From Enoplolaimus lenunculus (taxonomy: Eukaryota; Nematoda; Enoplea; Enoplida; Thoracostomopsidae): DNA of 64,000 nucleotides. The translations under genes and the position numbers were made by a program. The stretch lies in contig JASANG010000939.1 in assembly GCA_030248215.1 (NCBI GenBank), positions 124,001 to 188,000 on the forward strand, written 5' to 3'. Of the stretch, positions 1 through 10,876 are shown one piece after another (position 1 is the stretch's first letter; the number at the start of each line of letters is the position of its first letter). The notes below the pieces were generated by a model. It had not been told where the DNA came from. It was given only the letters and a program-made list of their open reading frames with translations, and did no database searches.

Positions 1-76
1 TCCCGTTCATCAAAATCTTGCGAAACCCTCAAAATTATGTTGCTTTTTTAACACAGTAAACAGTAAATCAAAATAC

Positions 77-3000
77 CTCTTGTTCCATTTTACGCTTTTT
101 GCTTGGCCGAGGAGAAGCATTATTAGCTATTACAGTGGCACCAAAACCAGCAGTGTCTGACGGAGTTAAATAGCGAGTATTTTTGCTTATCATTGGCGTC
201 CTGGTCTGCAATAACAATATATACATTACGATTTGAATACAAATTTATTAAAATTAAAAGTTGTAATTACAAAAGATTTTATTAACAAGCCTAACTACTG
301 AGCACGCCACCTGCTGCTAAGCATTGTGGCTCAGAGATTTGACACTCTGAACTACCTTAAACACCAAAGCATTTGAAAAACCATTCTGAGTTCTATAATC
401 CGAGGTTTCGTAACATATCTTACAAAATTGCCAAACACACAGCTACAACTATGCCTGGCGTATTTCGTTAGTCTCAAGAAGGAATGTTTTGTCAGATTGA
501 AGGAAACCCCTCTAGTTTGGGAAATATGAAATTCTTAAACGCATGAGATTTCGAAAATTACTGTCATGACCACACATATGAAATATCAGTGCAACAAACC
601 GCATTAATTTTGTAAATAGTATTTCGCAAATAATATACTTAGTTGCACAGAGCGGCAGCAACATTTCTTAAGGAACAACACACTAAAAAAGAACCTTCGT
701 AAACCCATTCAAATCCGTTACACATCTGTTTGATAACTCATCGCGATTGAAGACAACTGATTCACTGCTAGCATTAACGGGCTAAACGAACAAAATAATA
801 CACAATAAAACAAAAAACATTTAGGAACAGGATTTTCAGAGCGCCACAATTTAAAAATTCCAATAACTATTCACGCGATTAATACGATACACAGTATACC
901 TTAAACAATGTAAGTATATAAAATCCAACATCCGCATTGTTACGAAAGTTGTTGCAAAATTAAAAACACAGCAAAGACTTACAATTTTGTCAAACATCGG
1001 CATCATTATTCGCCCAAACATAACACACAACCTTGGCAACACATTGCTGGTTACAGGCATTTGTGTCACAGTATGCTGAAACGTTTTGTCAAAACTGCAC
1101 GACAAAACCGGTAATAATCGTTTTGCGGCAGAATTCGAGACAAATGAGAACGTCATTACTGGCGATATAGGCTTTCTCGATACACTGGAATTAAAATTAC
1201 AAGTGCAGGTTATAAAATATACCACACAGAAAACGATAAAAATATACAAGTAAAGTTTACAACAGTTGTATAGGGGTGCGACTGCGATCGGACTAGTGAC
1301 GGTTGGTCTTGGTTAAGACAGAGGCCTAATTACCGCGAGTGGTCATGAAATGTCTCGGTCAAGGTCATTTTTGGTCATTACCGAAAAAATTAAATTTTCA
1401 AAATAAAAATTATTTTTGATAATTTTCGTAGTGTTTTTGTGTTTTTTTAGAATATCTGCTCATAATTGTTACGTAATTAAACAAATTCATAGATTCACAG
1501 CAAAATTTTATTTATCAGACATCACTTACTTTAACAATACAGCGGTACATTTGCTGAATCGCCGACTTGCGGTCACGGTCCCACTCCAATGAGACTCAAA
1601 AAACCAAGACCGAAACTTGCCAAATACAGAGACTTGCCGAGACCGAGACTCCCATCCCTTGACCGAAAACTCGTCGAATGCATTGACTTTCGACATTTGA
1701 CAATCAAGAATTTACCCACGGTCCAGAATTCGGCTGCAAATTTTAACCAAATACAGTAACGGAAGCTCATCAGCACACCAAAGTTGAACTCACTTACTCA
1801 TCGAGTTGCAGATGGAATATTTGTGCCGAGCCATCTAGGCAACACGCAGCCAAGGAAGCGACCTAAAACGAGCAAAACTGGGAGATTTTCTTAATTTTAG
1901 CCTCTACCAAAATCATATTTCTTAATTGTTTCTAGTATGCATGAAAATTCGGTATTTTATCACTGTTCATATTACTGCTGGCCGATAACTGCACAAGGTT
2001 TTTGTTTAACAGGTCTTACTGGAAAATTTACAAGTTATAGAGAAGTTTTTTGTTCTACTCCGAAACCAACCCCATGATGAAATTCATTTCAACTAACACA
2101 ATTGCCCTGAAAGCGCGATCCGTCCAACGTTAATCGTTCTGGACTTTCTGAGCAAATTAATACAACAGTGCCGCGTTTGATCTTTTTCGCGTTGCTAGCC
2201 ATTAAATCTTTTTCGCGGGTCTCCGTTAGAGATAAGTCGAATGACCTAAATTTATTCCAAAATTGCATAATATAGGTATCACCACCTAAATCTGCTTCAG
2301 TACCACTCCATTTAACATTTCACTAATGTTACCATTGACACATTCTTGAATAAGACGTTGCAGGCATGCTGCTAGTTTAAACGCACGTATATATACATCT
2401 CAATTATACGTTCATTCGGGCTGTTTTTTGACAAGAAAAACGTACTTTACACAAACAAACAAATAAACAAACAAAAACAAACAAACATATAATTTTGGTT
2501 AACTAACCAACCAACTATTGTACGGTCGTTTTCCGCGCTTGTAATGATCAAAAACTTGCTGGTTTCTTCGTGCACAGAGTTATAAATTTCAATTAACTGC
2601 ATACACTTGACCGGCGATGCATGGCCAGAAAAGATCTAAAAACACACGCGTGTATAACGACGCAACAACACGATAAAACTTTATCTTTTCTTGCTTTCGG
2701 TTATGCCACTCCACTCCAAAGGTTTTAGTTTAAATTAAAATACATTCCAGAGATGAAATCCTTAATTCTACATTTAAGCGAGTAATGCAGCTACAATCAG
2801 GGTGCAACCGGAATTCCGGTTCCGGTTCCGGCATTTTTCACCTTCCGGTTCCGGTTCCGGTAAATTTTTACCGGATTTAAAAATTCCGGTGTTATAATTT
2901 GGCCGTTTAAGAATCTCTTTTGAAAGCCACTTGTACTCAGAATATAAGCTGTTGATGGTGGATTTCACTTCAGTCGACGACGAAAATCTAAAATACAACA

Positions 3001-6000
3001 AATAAAATAAATACCTATGTTCGACTAAGGTTGTTTCACAAATAATAGAGCAAAAAATACGATTAAAATGAAATTTTTGGTGAAATGCATTTTTCATTTT
3101 CCGGTTCCGGTAAAATTTTCAAATTCCGGTTCCGGTTCCGGTAAATTGTAATTCCGGTTGCACCCTGGCTACAATATATAGTTTCGGTACAAGGTAAATG
3201 CTTTCATGGCAAAATTATGTGTAAGTGAATGCAGTTTTTAACGTAACTTGAACTCAAAGTGCTCTGCATACAACATTAATTGGAACGAAGAATTTGTAAT
3301 TTTAAAAAACCAGCATGTGACCTGAATTCAAATTTCCTAACCTGAAGACATTCCAACGTTTCTAAATTCCAAAGTTTGATTTTGCGTGATGCTGCGAGCA
3401 AGTATCTGTTAGATGAGTCAATGTGAAGATTTGTTAACGCATGACGATCTGCTTTCCATGTGCTACAATAATAAGCGGTTACATAGTAGTAATTACAATG
3501 CAGAATTTACGGTTCTCTTGGTGGCTTTAAACAATGGACCTAACCGTAAGCGTTATAGAGTTGGCATAGTTTTATGCACCTTTCCTCAGTTTTTGCAACA
3601 ATTTTTTTGCAACAGCCAGAGTGTAAGCGGATAGTAAAAAGAACGGAATCAGTAAAGTTTTTCAACGTGAAAAAGCCCCTTACCTTTTCACAGAATTATC
3701 ACTCAAATCCCAACGAACAATATTCCCGACGGAATCACCCGATAGCAACAAATTATCCTTAAGTTTCCATACGAGCGAGCTAATTGCAGTACTATGCCCA
3801 CCAGTCTAAAGAAAATATACAAATAGAATTTCGTTAGATATATTTGATCGAAAGCCTGACTCTTAAGGAATTTTTCATACTAAACCAACATAAAATATAT
3901 AGTAATATTCACTGCCTGCCGAAGAAATTAATTTCAAACCCTCCACGGAAGCGAAACCTACATTCGATGGTTTATTTTCGGTGATGGTTAAGGTTTGCAT
4001 ACTATAGTAATAAAATATATGTCAAGGTTTATATACAATACGAATGAAATTACATAAGTTTATCGTCATTTTTTAGTAAAATATTGTAATTTCGAACGAT
4101 TATAATTTAATACCGGAATTTTTAATTCCGGTAAAATTTTGCCGGAATCGGAAGGTTAAAAATTACCGGAACAGTAATTCCGGTTGCTCCCTGGTATGCA
4201 CTACACGGGTTTTGCAACACACTAGTATGTGTCCATCATTTAATCCAATCTAAAACACAGGAATCGCAAACGAATTTCAATGAAAATTTTGTTTTCAAGT
4301 GCAACATCAGAAATGTTAGAAATTATTATCTACGCACATTTTTATTTAAAAAATGTAAAATATATGTAAATTGTGCATATCTATCTAGCACACATATGGA
4401 GCCATGCAATCCGAGAATATTTCTTTTCCTTCAATTTAAAACAAAGCAACCCTACGTTTTCTAGAAAACGGCCGAATCCTGATTTGATTTAACATCCGAT
4501 GAAAATATTAACATCCAAATCCATTTCAGATATTTTAGAGCGATTCCACTTTTTTTATATAATTCAGTTTTCAACACAGTTGTGCAATGCAAAGCTAAAT
4601 GTGGCTGTAGGCTGTAAGCAATGATTTATGACCAGTTTGTTAAAGACAATTAAATTATAACCCAAGCCAAGACAATTTATTTGATTTCAATATTCAGTTC
4701 ATTTGAAAAACCGCTTGCCCTATCGAAGTGAACAATATTTGCCTAATGGCGAAGCGATTAATAGCAATTTCAAAAAATCATACAGTTGTCAGCAAGACCA
4801 AGTAAAAAACTTACTCTACGGCTCTCACGTATACTTCAACCCAATGAAAAGAACATTGATGCTACGCTAATAAGGTAAACTATGGTGTATCCTACTTGTT
4901 ACCAACTAGAAGTCCTCTCTTCTAAATAAGACGCCCACATTCAAAGAACTTTCTGGTCCTCTGGTCTAGTAGCTTAATTAGTGACACGGACAAATATTTA
5001 ACTATGGTATGTTCAAATTTTTAACCGATCTACCTTGATGTGAGACGCAGATGTGATCGAGTTTGAGCTCACATTCATTTCTTGAATTTTACCAGAAAAC
5101 CAGTAATAGCTTGATGACAAATATATACCACACGTCGGCTTCTTTATGGAAAATAAACCTCGCTATAAGTGAATTGAGCTTGGCTTAGGTATACTACACT
5201 GTTTTGCTCTCATAGCTTACCAATTTCGTCGTTACTTCTGACTGGCTGAAGGAGTAAATAAAAATGTCGCCATTGGATGATCCTATCGAAAGCATCATAT
5301 TTTCTTTGCATGGTTTGTTATCACGGTTGTTCGGCAGCTGCAGCAAAATAAAACGTAGAACTAGAAAGATATATAAATATTTGCGTTTCTAAGTGTTTCA
5401 GCTTCAACTGGACTTTTAAATTAAAATTGCGGGCAGGATGCATATGTAACTGTAAAAAAGTGCTGGATCCGGTCTTTCCAAAACCGAATCCGATGCAGAA
5501 GTCGACCCGACATTAATCTTACCGGATACCGGATAGTAAATTATTACAGGAACTGGAAGTTATCCAGCTATAGCATTTACATTTGTGTACTGTTGGTATC
5601 TGAGTCATCCAAATAAACCTGTTTAACGAATTAAAATTAACATTTAGTTTGGATTTTTCATTTTACTTTATCAGAAAATTAAGCGTATTACAGTCACAAC
5701 GAAGTGTCTTATATTTTAACATAGGTATCCGTCGATCCCTGACAGCAGTTTTAAATGGTCTTAAATTTCATTCAATTCTACACGATAGAAAAAATGTGTA
5801 CCATACGTACGTACGTTCTGATCTGCAGCAAAAGAAAAACAACATAATTTTGGTACAACTTACATTATATTAAGAAAAACACCATTTATATATTTTGAAA
5901 AGATGTCAAATTTTAAAACCCCTGCGAAAACGAACCTTTGCAGAAACAGATTCATCTGAACTAGCTGATGCCCACGCAAAACAGCTGCATGCATGACCAC

Positions 6001-6109
6001 CAAGAGACGAAGCTGGAATCATTCGGAGCTTCGACGCTGTGTCTGAATCCCATATTATTAAACCTTCGTTAGAAGATGTAGCTACTATATGTCCGTACCA
6101 ATCTGTCAT
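77..6109 (-). CDS. WDR43: WDR43/UTP5 orthologue, WD40 subunit of the small-subunit processome (3' end outside window)
   Basis: WDR43/UTP5 is a t-UTP WD40 protein needed for pre-18S rRNA transcription and processing in the nucleolus. I joined nine minus-strand exons: 6109-5936, 5337-5221, 3805-3684, 3462-3342, 2635-2508, 2245-2098, 1862-1798, 1184-983 and 205-77. All junctions are GT-AG, phases agree at every one, and the sum is 1,206 nt (402 codons) without a stop. WD40 blades are visible: HIVATSSNEGLIIWD (exon 1), MLSIGSSNGDIFIYSF followed by TGGHSTAISSLVW (exons 2-3), AASRKIKLWNLET (exon 4), SGHASPVKCM (exon 5) and AACCLDGSAQIFHL (exon 7). The order matches human WDR43, including the later TRTPM segment. 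A KKRK basic patch lies near residues 395-398. Exon 9 ends in a donor, so the C-terminal Utp12 region is left of the window. The ATG lies 42 nt after an acceptor at 6152-6153; the frame is open back to that acceptor, so a further 5' exon is possible. Confidence 0.9.
1265..1661. repeat. Diverged non-autonomous element of the GGTCTCGG-rich family
   Basis: This stretch lies in the WDR43 intron between exons 1862-1798 and 1184-983. Its right edge reads gagaccgagactcccatccc, and internal runs of tctcggtc/gaccgag recur at 8.5, 10.5, 38.9 and 39.6 kb. The outer ends are hAT-like in flavour (AGGG...CCCTT), but I see no clean target-site duplication. Boundaries are approximate. Confidence 0.4.
2451..2490 (+). 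repeat. (CAAA)n microsatellite
   Basis: A run of acaaacaaacaaataaacaa-type units lies in a WDR43 intron, about 20 bases from the exon 2635-2508 donor. It is a simple repeat with no other content. Confidence 0.85.
2798..3167. mobile_element. hAT-like MITE, 370 bp, with perfect 8-bp target-site duplication
   Basis: The element starts CAGGGTGCAACCGGAAT and ends ATTCCGGTTGCACCCTG, a perfect terminal inverted repeat. It is flanked on both sides by gctacaat (2790-2797 and 3168-3175). An 8-bp duplication with CAGGG termini is characteristic of hAT transposons. The interior is built from repeated ttccgg units and has no transposase, so it is non-autonomous. It sits in the WDR43 intron between exons 3462-3342 and 2635-2508. 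Confidence 0.9.
3875..4000 (-). other. Orphan exon-like segment inside a WDR43 intron
   Basis: Read on the minus strand after an acceptor-like tactatag, 41 codons are open and contain GLKLISSAGSEYYYIFY, which resembles the end of a WD40 blade. It lies between WDR43 exons 5337-5221 and 3805-3684. Those two exons join perfectly without it, and the segment would need an incoming phase that the upstream exon does not supply. It may be a duplicated exon remnant, an alternative exon or chance. Confidence 0.3.
4109..4193. repeat. End fragment of the CCGGTT-type hAT-like MITE family
   Basis: The segment carries accggaat/attccgg repeats and terminates in ttccggttgctccctg, the same end as the 2798-3167 element with one base changed. 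No matching left end was found nearby, so it is probably truncated. Confidence 0.55.
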
Positions 6110-6183
6110 TTTTGGCGTAGTTAATAAGGGAATCAGAAGTATATTTCGTGTCTGAACAAAAATAGTCGTATATACGTATGTAT

Positions 6184-6262
6184 CAGGGAGCAACCGAAAT
6201 TACAACTTACCGGAACCGGAACATTAAAAATTACCGGAAACGTAACCGGAAAATGAAAAATA
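6184..6262. repeat. Left-end fragment of the CCGGTT-type hAT-like MITE family
   Basis: It begins cagggagcaaccgaaatt and continues with accggaa repeats, and it lies just upstream of the first WDR43 coding exon. No right end is visible within the expected 370 bp. Confidence 0.5.
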
Positions 6263-7470
6263 CATGCCACCGAAAAATTCATTATAATTTTCTTTTTTTT
6301 CCAATATTATTGGTGAAATTAGCCTAGTTGGAGATAGGTATTCACTTTACCTGCTATCTTTTAGATTCTTATTGAAATCTATTTAATTTTTATATTCCGC
6401 ATGTCACACCTCCCGGTTTCTCTATAAGGTCGATAATTAACTGCTAACTTAGGTATTTTAGTTCCATCGCGTCAGTTCGCCATTGCAGTTTCATTGTGGT
6501 GACTCTATGTATGTAATAAGTTCGGTAGGCCGGGTACAGCGGTTTTTACTTCTGAGTGCTAGCAGTTGAAAATCAGGGGTGATCTTAAGTTTTGATCTTG
6601 ATCCCATGACCCGACAAAATCTCAGTGCAACTTGTTGCCACTCAGTCACGACGCCTCCTCACTGTCAGCTGCTGAGTTTCTATGCTGCCTTATAAAGGAC
6701 TCAATATATATTTCTACCACATTACCTATGTATTAGGACTTTATTGATTTGCTACATCAGCATAACACTTTTACTTACCTCCATGCTTCTACATGTTACA
6801 TGCTTGACTTACGCTGTTAATATGGTACCACAACACAGTGCGGTCTTTGCAATAATTTTTTGCGGCAGTTTACGTGAAACGTGACATGTGCTTTTTCGCT
6901 GTAAATATAGGTTACATTTACCGTACTTAAACATGTAGGATGGAATGTGTAGGTAGCACAGTCATGTAAATTTCTATAAAATTACCTACATATGTCGGTG
7001 GTATTGGTATTTCCCCCATAATTACCCTTATATCAGGCACCACTGAGTCTCGTAAGTATCTTTCTCCTAGTTCGGTCTTAACGGCGCTTTCATAGTATAT
7101 CTTGTATTTATTTTGGTTTATACTACAAAATGCGCCAGCTAGTTTTATATAATATGGCGTTAAATTTGTATTTTCAGGTTTTGTTACACTGTTGTCAATT
7201 ATAAATGTTTTGAAAACCAGTTATGCTGCTCAGTATGCAAATTATTCTAATATGGAATAATTCGGTTGAGCATATTCGGGTTACAGTTGTTTTACTCGGG
7301 GTGCGTGCGGGTTGCTGTGTGCAACACTTCGTGTGGACATGTTTTGGAGAATTGATGAAACCGAAGTGAAGTTGTGCTGGAGTTAACTGGAGTCTGATGT
7401 TAAGAATTAAGGGAGTTTTGGAGTCACCGGAGCCGCTGAAATATTATTGGAGTTGTTTCTTGGAGTTGTA
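6263..7470. other. No gene recognised between WDR43 and the 8.2-kb ORF
   Basis: I found no conserved exon on either strand here. A probable upstream region or promoter of WDR43 must lie in it, but no motif decides where. Minus-strand frames in the next few hundred bases (7,480-7,900) are partly open and contain exon-like pieces that I could not join. Confidence 0.4.
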
Positions 7471-7974
7471 TTTGTTGATATTTACCAGCATAATATTCTG
7501 CTGTTTATTAAACTGTTACAACCGGCCGCGCCTATAACAGAGCGTTGAGGTTCCCACAGGCCGCATTGTGTTACGGACACACACCGAATATTTTGCAAAT
7601 ACGACAGTATGTATATGCTTTCTATTGCACAGATGCATGCTTGCCGGCAACATATGTGTCGATTCGATAAATCAAAACATTTGAACATGCGGAAATCTGT
7701 CCAGGTTGAACCAGAATTATAGTTCCAGTAGGAAAGTCGTTTGTTATTCACTATCCAGTCTCTGAGATCAGTCCTTTTCAGGAGAAATTAAGAAACTCTG
7801 GAAAAACATTGCACTACAATAACTTCACATTGAATATTTCACTATCGGGCTGCGATAAAACTCCACTGCTGCAGGTTCCAAATACATCTTAGCATCACCC
7901 ATGGGAAACTGGTACTAGCTATCTACTTTCTGCAAAAAATGTACCCATCTATTCACGAGGAAGTTATCAAGATG

Positions 7975-8244
7975 TTAGATCAAGTATCTGCATAGCATTG
8001 ACTGCAGGTACCTATCGCCATTTGGAATCTGCACTGAAAACAAATGAAGTACAAGAGCTGCTGATATTTCAAGCCTTCTCTGTAGCGGGATAAATAAACC
8101 TGAAAAATATGCTAATTTGAGAAACTCGCCATTGGCTGGTATGCGAAGCGATTTCTTCTTAACTTTATGGGCCGACATTTTAAATAAATTGGAAACCCAT
8201 GGATTTGCCAACTGTCTATTTATAATATAGCAAAGTTTATTCAT
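7975..8244 (-). CDS. Orphan ORF, 89 codons, possible terminal exon
   Basis: The ORF ends in TAA. It contains a basic stretch (SAHKVKKKSLRIP) followed by an amphipathic or hydrophobic part (LEISAALVLHLFSVQIP). An acceptor-like ataaatag at 8216 lies inside it, so the coding part may be 8215-7975 as the last exon of a minus-strand gene whose other exons I cannot see. I recognise no family. The residue mix is more protein-like than that of neighbouring ORFs, but this is an impression rather than a measurement. Confidence 0.35.
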   Translation of the reverse strand: MNKLCYIINRQLANPWVSNLFKMSAHKVKKKSLRIPANGEFLKLAYFSGLFIPLQRRLEISAALVLHLFSVQIPNGDRYLQSMLCRYLI

Positions 8245-8504
8245 TGCTTATTTGAATTGTTCGTTTATGCTTTTGTTGTCAGAACCCATACCTTTCATGC
8301 AATACATTTTACAGTAGCCCAATGAAAATCCTTTCATTTCAGTTTACTGTTTAGTTTTTATTTTTATACTTTGTTCCTGTCCTGCTTTTCTGTTTACAAT
8401 AAACTAAGTCGTCATGTGTACTTCAATTGTTGTCTCCTCTATTTACATAGCTAGTAGAGCTGTTCCTTATATAGCGTATTCTTCGCTACCCGGTTTCGGT
8501 GTTG

Positions 8505-9110
8505 AATCCGGTATTTTCACAAAGATTTTTGTGGTCAGGAATGCGTGGTCTTTGTCAAAAAACAAGACCAACACGGAGATCGCGATCGGTACCGAGACCG
8601 AGACTTCTAGGAGAGTTACGTAATAATTAGTGTTTGGCACTGCAAGCCCCCGCGCCTTCCATCTTCGACCCACTTCCGTTTTTACTATTACAAAGAACAA
8701 GCAAGAAAAACGGAAGGTAACACACTTTCTACGGTCGACACATATAGTCGATGAAAAATGCAGTTAGTTTAGTGGAAGGGTGTGCTGCGTGGTGCAGTGG
8801 TAAAGTGTTCGCTTAAGGAGCCGTAGGCTGAGTTCGATCCCCGCTCTGAAGCTCGCTTTTCCAGCTGCTTAGTGGAAAGGTCTGATGTCCCGGTTCCTAG
8901 CTAGACTGACAACCGAGACACAACCTATCGAGTCCGACACTTTTGGTCTCGGTATCGGTCACTTTATAACCGTTACCGAAAATAAAATAAGATTTTGTGC
9001 AAAAGTTTTGAATATTTTTATCTGCTCTGAATTAATGTTTCATATATACCTAATTAAACAAATAAATCGCAACCAAACTTTATTGTTTCTTTATTTTTCA
9101 CTTGGCTGCT
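8505..9110. repeat. GGTCTCGG-rich element interrupted by a SINE
   Basis: Segments 8560-8615 (gagaccgagact) and 8912-9010 (ggtctcggtatcgg) belong to the same repeat family as 1265-1661. They are separated by the tRNA-like SINE at 8733-8912, which suggests the SINE inserted into an older element. Boundaries are approximate. Confidence 0.4.
8733..8912 (+). mobile_element. tRNA-derived SINE, family 1, copy 1 (5' truncated)
   Basis: Pol III-type boxes are visible: an A-box-like gtggtgcagtgg near 8790 and a B-box-like gttcgatcccc near 8833. They are followed by the shared tail ttttccagctgcttagtgg and gtcccggttcctagctagac. The same body recurs at 9131-9460, 9514-9768 and 9769-10131. Confidence 0.7.
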
Positions 9111-9130
9111 GACCCCATACCATTGGAACA

Positions 9131-9460
9131 TGTCAGTCTAGGTAGGAACCTGGGACATCAGACCTTTTTACTAAGCAGCTGGAAAAGCGGGCTAGAGCGG
9201 GTATCGAACTCTCAGCCATGGATCCTTAAGCGAGCACTCTATCACTGCGCCACGTAGCTCGCGTTCGTCGACTATATGTGTCGACCGTATGCTACCAGCT
9301 AGCATACATACAGTGCGCTGCACTATATTGCATGTGCACATAACGGACAAGCATGTCTCACATGCTTACATGCCCTAATTTTCAACAAGGTTGTCCCTTG
9401 ACCGTCCATCCTGTTTCGAATGGATACCGTGTTCATAGCGCGGTAGTACCCTTGGAACAT
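9131..9460 (-). mobile_element. tRNA-derived SINE, family 1, copy 2 (inverted)
   Basis: This is the reverse complement of the family-1 body. The tail (gtcagtctaggtaggaacc) comes first, then the tRNA-like part with box B (atcgaactc) and box A, then the upstream segment with tcgactatatgtgtcgacc and the sequence ending in catagcgcgg. Together with the copy starting at 9514 it forms a palindrome of roughly 230-bp arms around a 55-bp spacer. Confidence 0.7.
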
Positions 9461-9513
9461 GCTCGTGACAAATCCCACTGTCACAAACCACCCTCGGTAC
9501 AACCGTAATTCGT

Positions 9514-9768
9514 GTAAGCATGTGAGACATGCTTGTCCGTTATGTGCACATGCAATATAGTGCAGTGCCCTGTATGTATGCTAGCTGGCAGCATACGGTC
9601 GACAAATATAGTCGACAAAAAATGCAGTTCGACAGGCGGGCTGCGTAGCGCAGTGGTAGAGTGTTCGCTTAAGGATCCGTAGGCTGAGAGTTCGATCCCC
9701 GCTCGAGCCCGCTTTTCCAGCTGCTTGGTAGAAAGGTCTAGTGTCCTGGCCCCTACCTACATTGACAT
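9514..9768 (+). mobile_element. tRNA-derived SINE, family 1, copy 3
   Basis: It has the same order as copy 4: a gcatgtgagacatgcttgtc segment, then gtcgacaaatatagtcgac, then the tRNA-like head (gcgcagtggtagagtgttcg, gttcgatcccc) and the ccagctgcttgg tail. It is directly followed by copy 4. Confidence 0.7.
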
Positions 9769-10131
9769 GGGGCTACGCCGTGAGCGCAATGGTAAACTGC
9801 CGCGCTATGAACATGGTATCCAGTCGAAAATAGGATGGACGGTCAAGGGACGACCTTGTTGAAAATAAGGGCATGTAAGCATGTGAGACATACTTGTCCG
9901 CTATGTGCACATGCAATATAGTGCAGTGCCCTGTATGTATGCTAGCTGGCAGCATACGGTCGACAAATATAGTCGACAAAAAAATGCAGTTCGATAGGCG
10001 GGCTGCGTGGCGCAGTGGTAGAGTGTTCGCTTAAGGATCCATAAGCTGAAAGTTCGATCCCCGCTCTAGCCCGCTTTTCCAGCTGCTGAGTTAAAAGGTC
10101 TAATGTCCCGGTTCCTACCAAGACTGACAAT
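9769..10131 (+). mobile_element. tRNA-derived SINE, family 1, copy 4 (longest, two tRNA-like heads)
   Basis: The longest copy starts with a second A-box-like segment (gtgagcgcaatggtaaactg), followed by the shared middle, the main tRNA-like head near 10005-10070 and the tail ending ctaccaagactgacaa. This suggests a dimeric SINE. The anticodon stem does not pair well, so it is not a functional tRNA gene. Confidence 0.7.
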
Positions 10132-10504
10132 TCGGAGCTATAATGTTGTTTTGCTCTTAGGCAAACCGAATAGACTGGAAAATTTTTAACATAGCGTGAC
10201 GTTATAAGTACGGTGACCCATAATTTTTTAAACAATGTCTTAAATGTTTTAAACGCGAAAATGCAATGATTTGTACATTGTCACAATAAAATGAAAGTGT
10301 TTTGGTTTTCCTTTCAAAAATAGAATTTTGGGTGACCAGAGGGGTCATTCTGTTTCTCAAATCGCTGTATAATCAGGTAGTGGTGCTCCAAAATCGTTCA
10401 CTGTCTGTGTTGGTAGGCGAAATGCGCACGTACTTTGGGGCCAAAACGGCGATTCAAGGAACATCTTTGTGATTGCTTATCGCTTTTTCACCTCTTTATT
10501 CTCG

Positions 10505-10640
10505 ATCTGCTAGTCACCGAGACTGAAAAAACCGAGATCGAGACCAGCCAGATCTCGAGACAGCCCATTCCTAGCGAGATCGTTACCGAGACCAGCCAAG
10601 TCCCTAGACTTTCCGATCCGAGACTGCCTATCCCTGTGTC
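10505..10640. repeat. GGTCTCGG/GAGACCGAG-rich fragment
   Basis: Repeats of accgaga and ccgagac match the family at 1.3, 8.5, 38.9 and 39.6 kb. No ends are defined. Confidence 0.4.
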
Positions 10641-10876
10641 TGGTAAGCATAAATTTTGAAATTTTTAATTTTTATCTAGTATCTTATGCAGTAAGCAACT
10701 GGTTTTGCATTCTTTTGTGACCGAAACCTGATAAATCGCTTCTTAGATGCAACCTACATAATGTGGAAAACTTTCTGGCTACTGCAATGAGTTATTGCGT
10801 ACCAACCTTGCAGACTAGCATTTCTTTTAGATTCAGAAGTGTATGTTATAAACGCACGTATTTACAGTTTAGCAGT

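Noticed and set aside
851-1249. 132-codon minus-strand ORF treated as a gene of its own
   Set aside because: Its middle (1184-983) is WDR43 exon 8 with a clear acceptor and donor; the rest of the frame is intron.
4176-6184. Outward-facing MITE ends at 4193 and 6184 as the two ends of one element
   Set aside because: Their orientation puts the interior on the outer sides; the partial similarity of the flanks is most likely chance.
5906-6193. 95-codon minus-strand ORF as a complete gene
   Set aside because: It is the first recognised WDR43 exon (to 5936) extended into introns on both sides.
9640-9720. Functional tRNA gene
   Set aside because: Pol III box-like segments are present, but the anticodon stem does not pair and the sequence is repeated with long shared flanks, so it is a SINE head.
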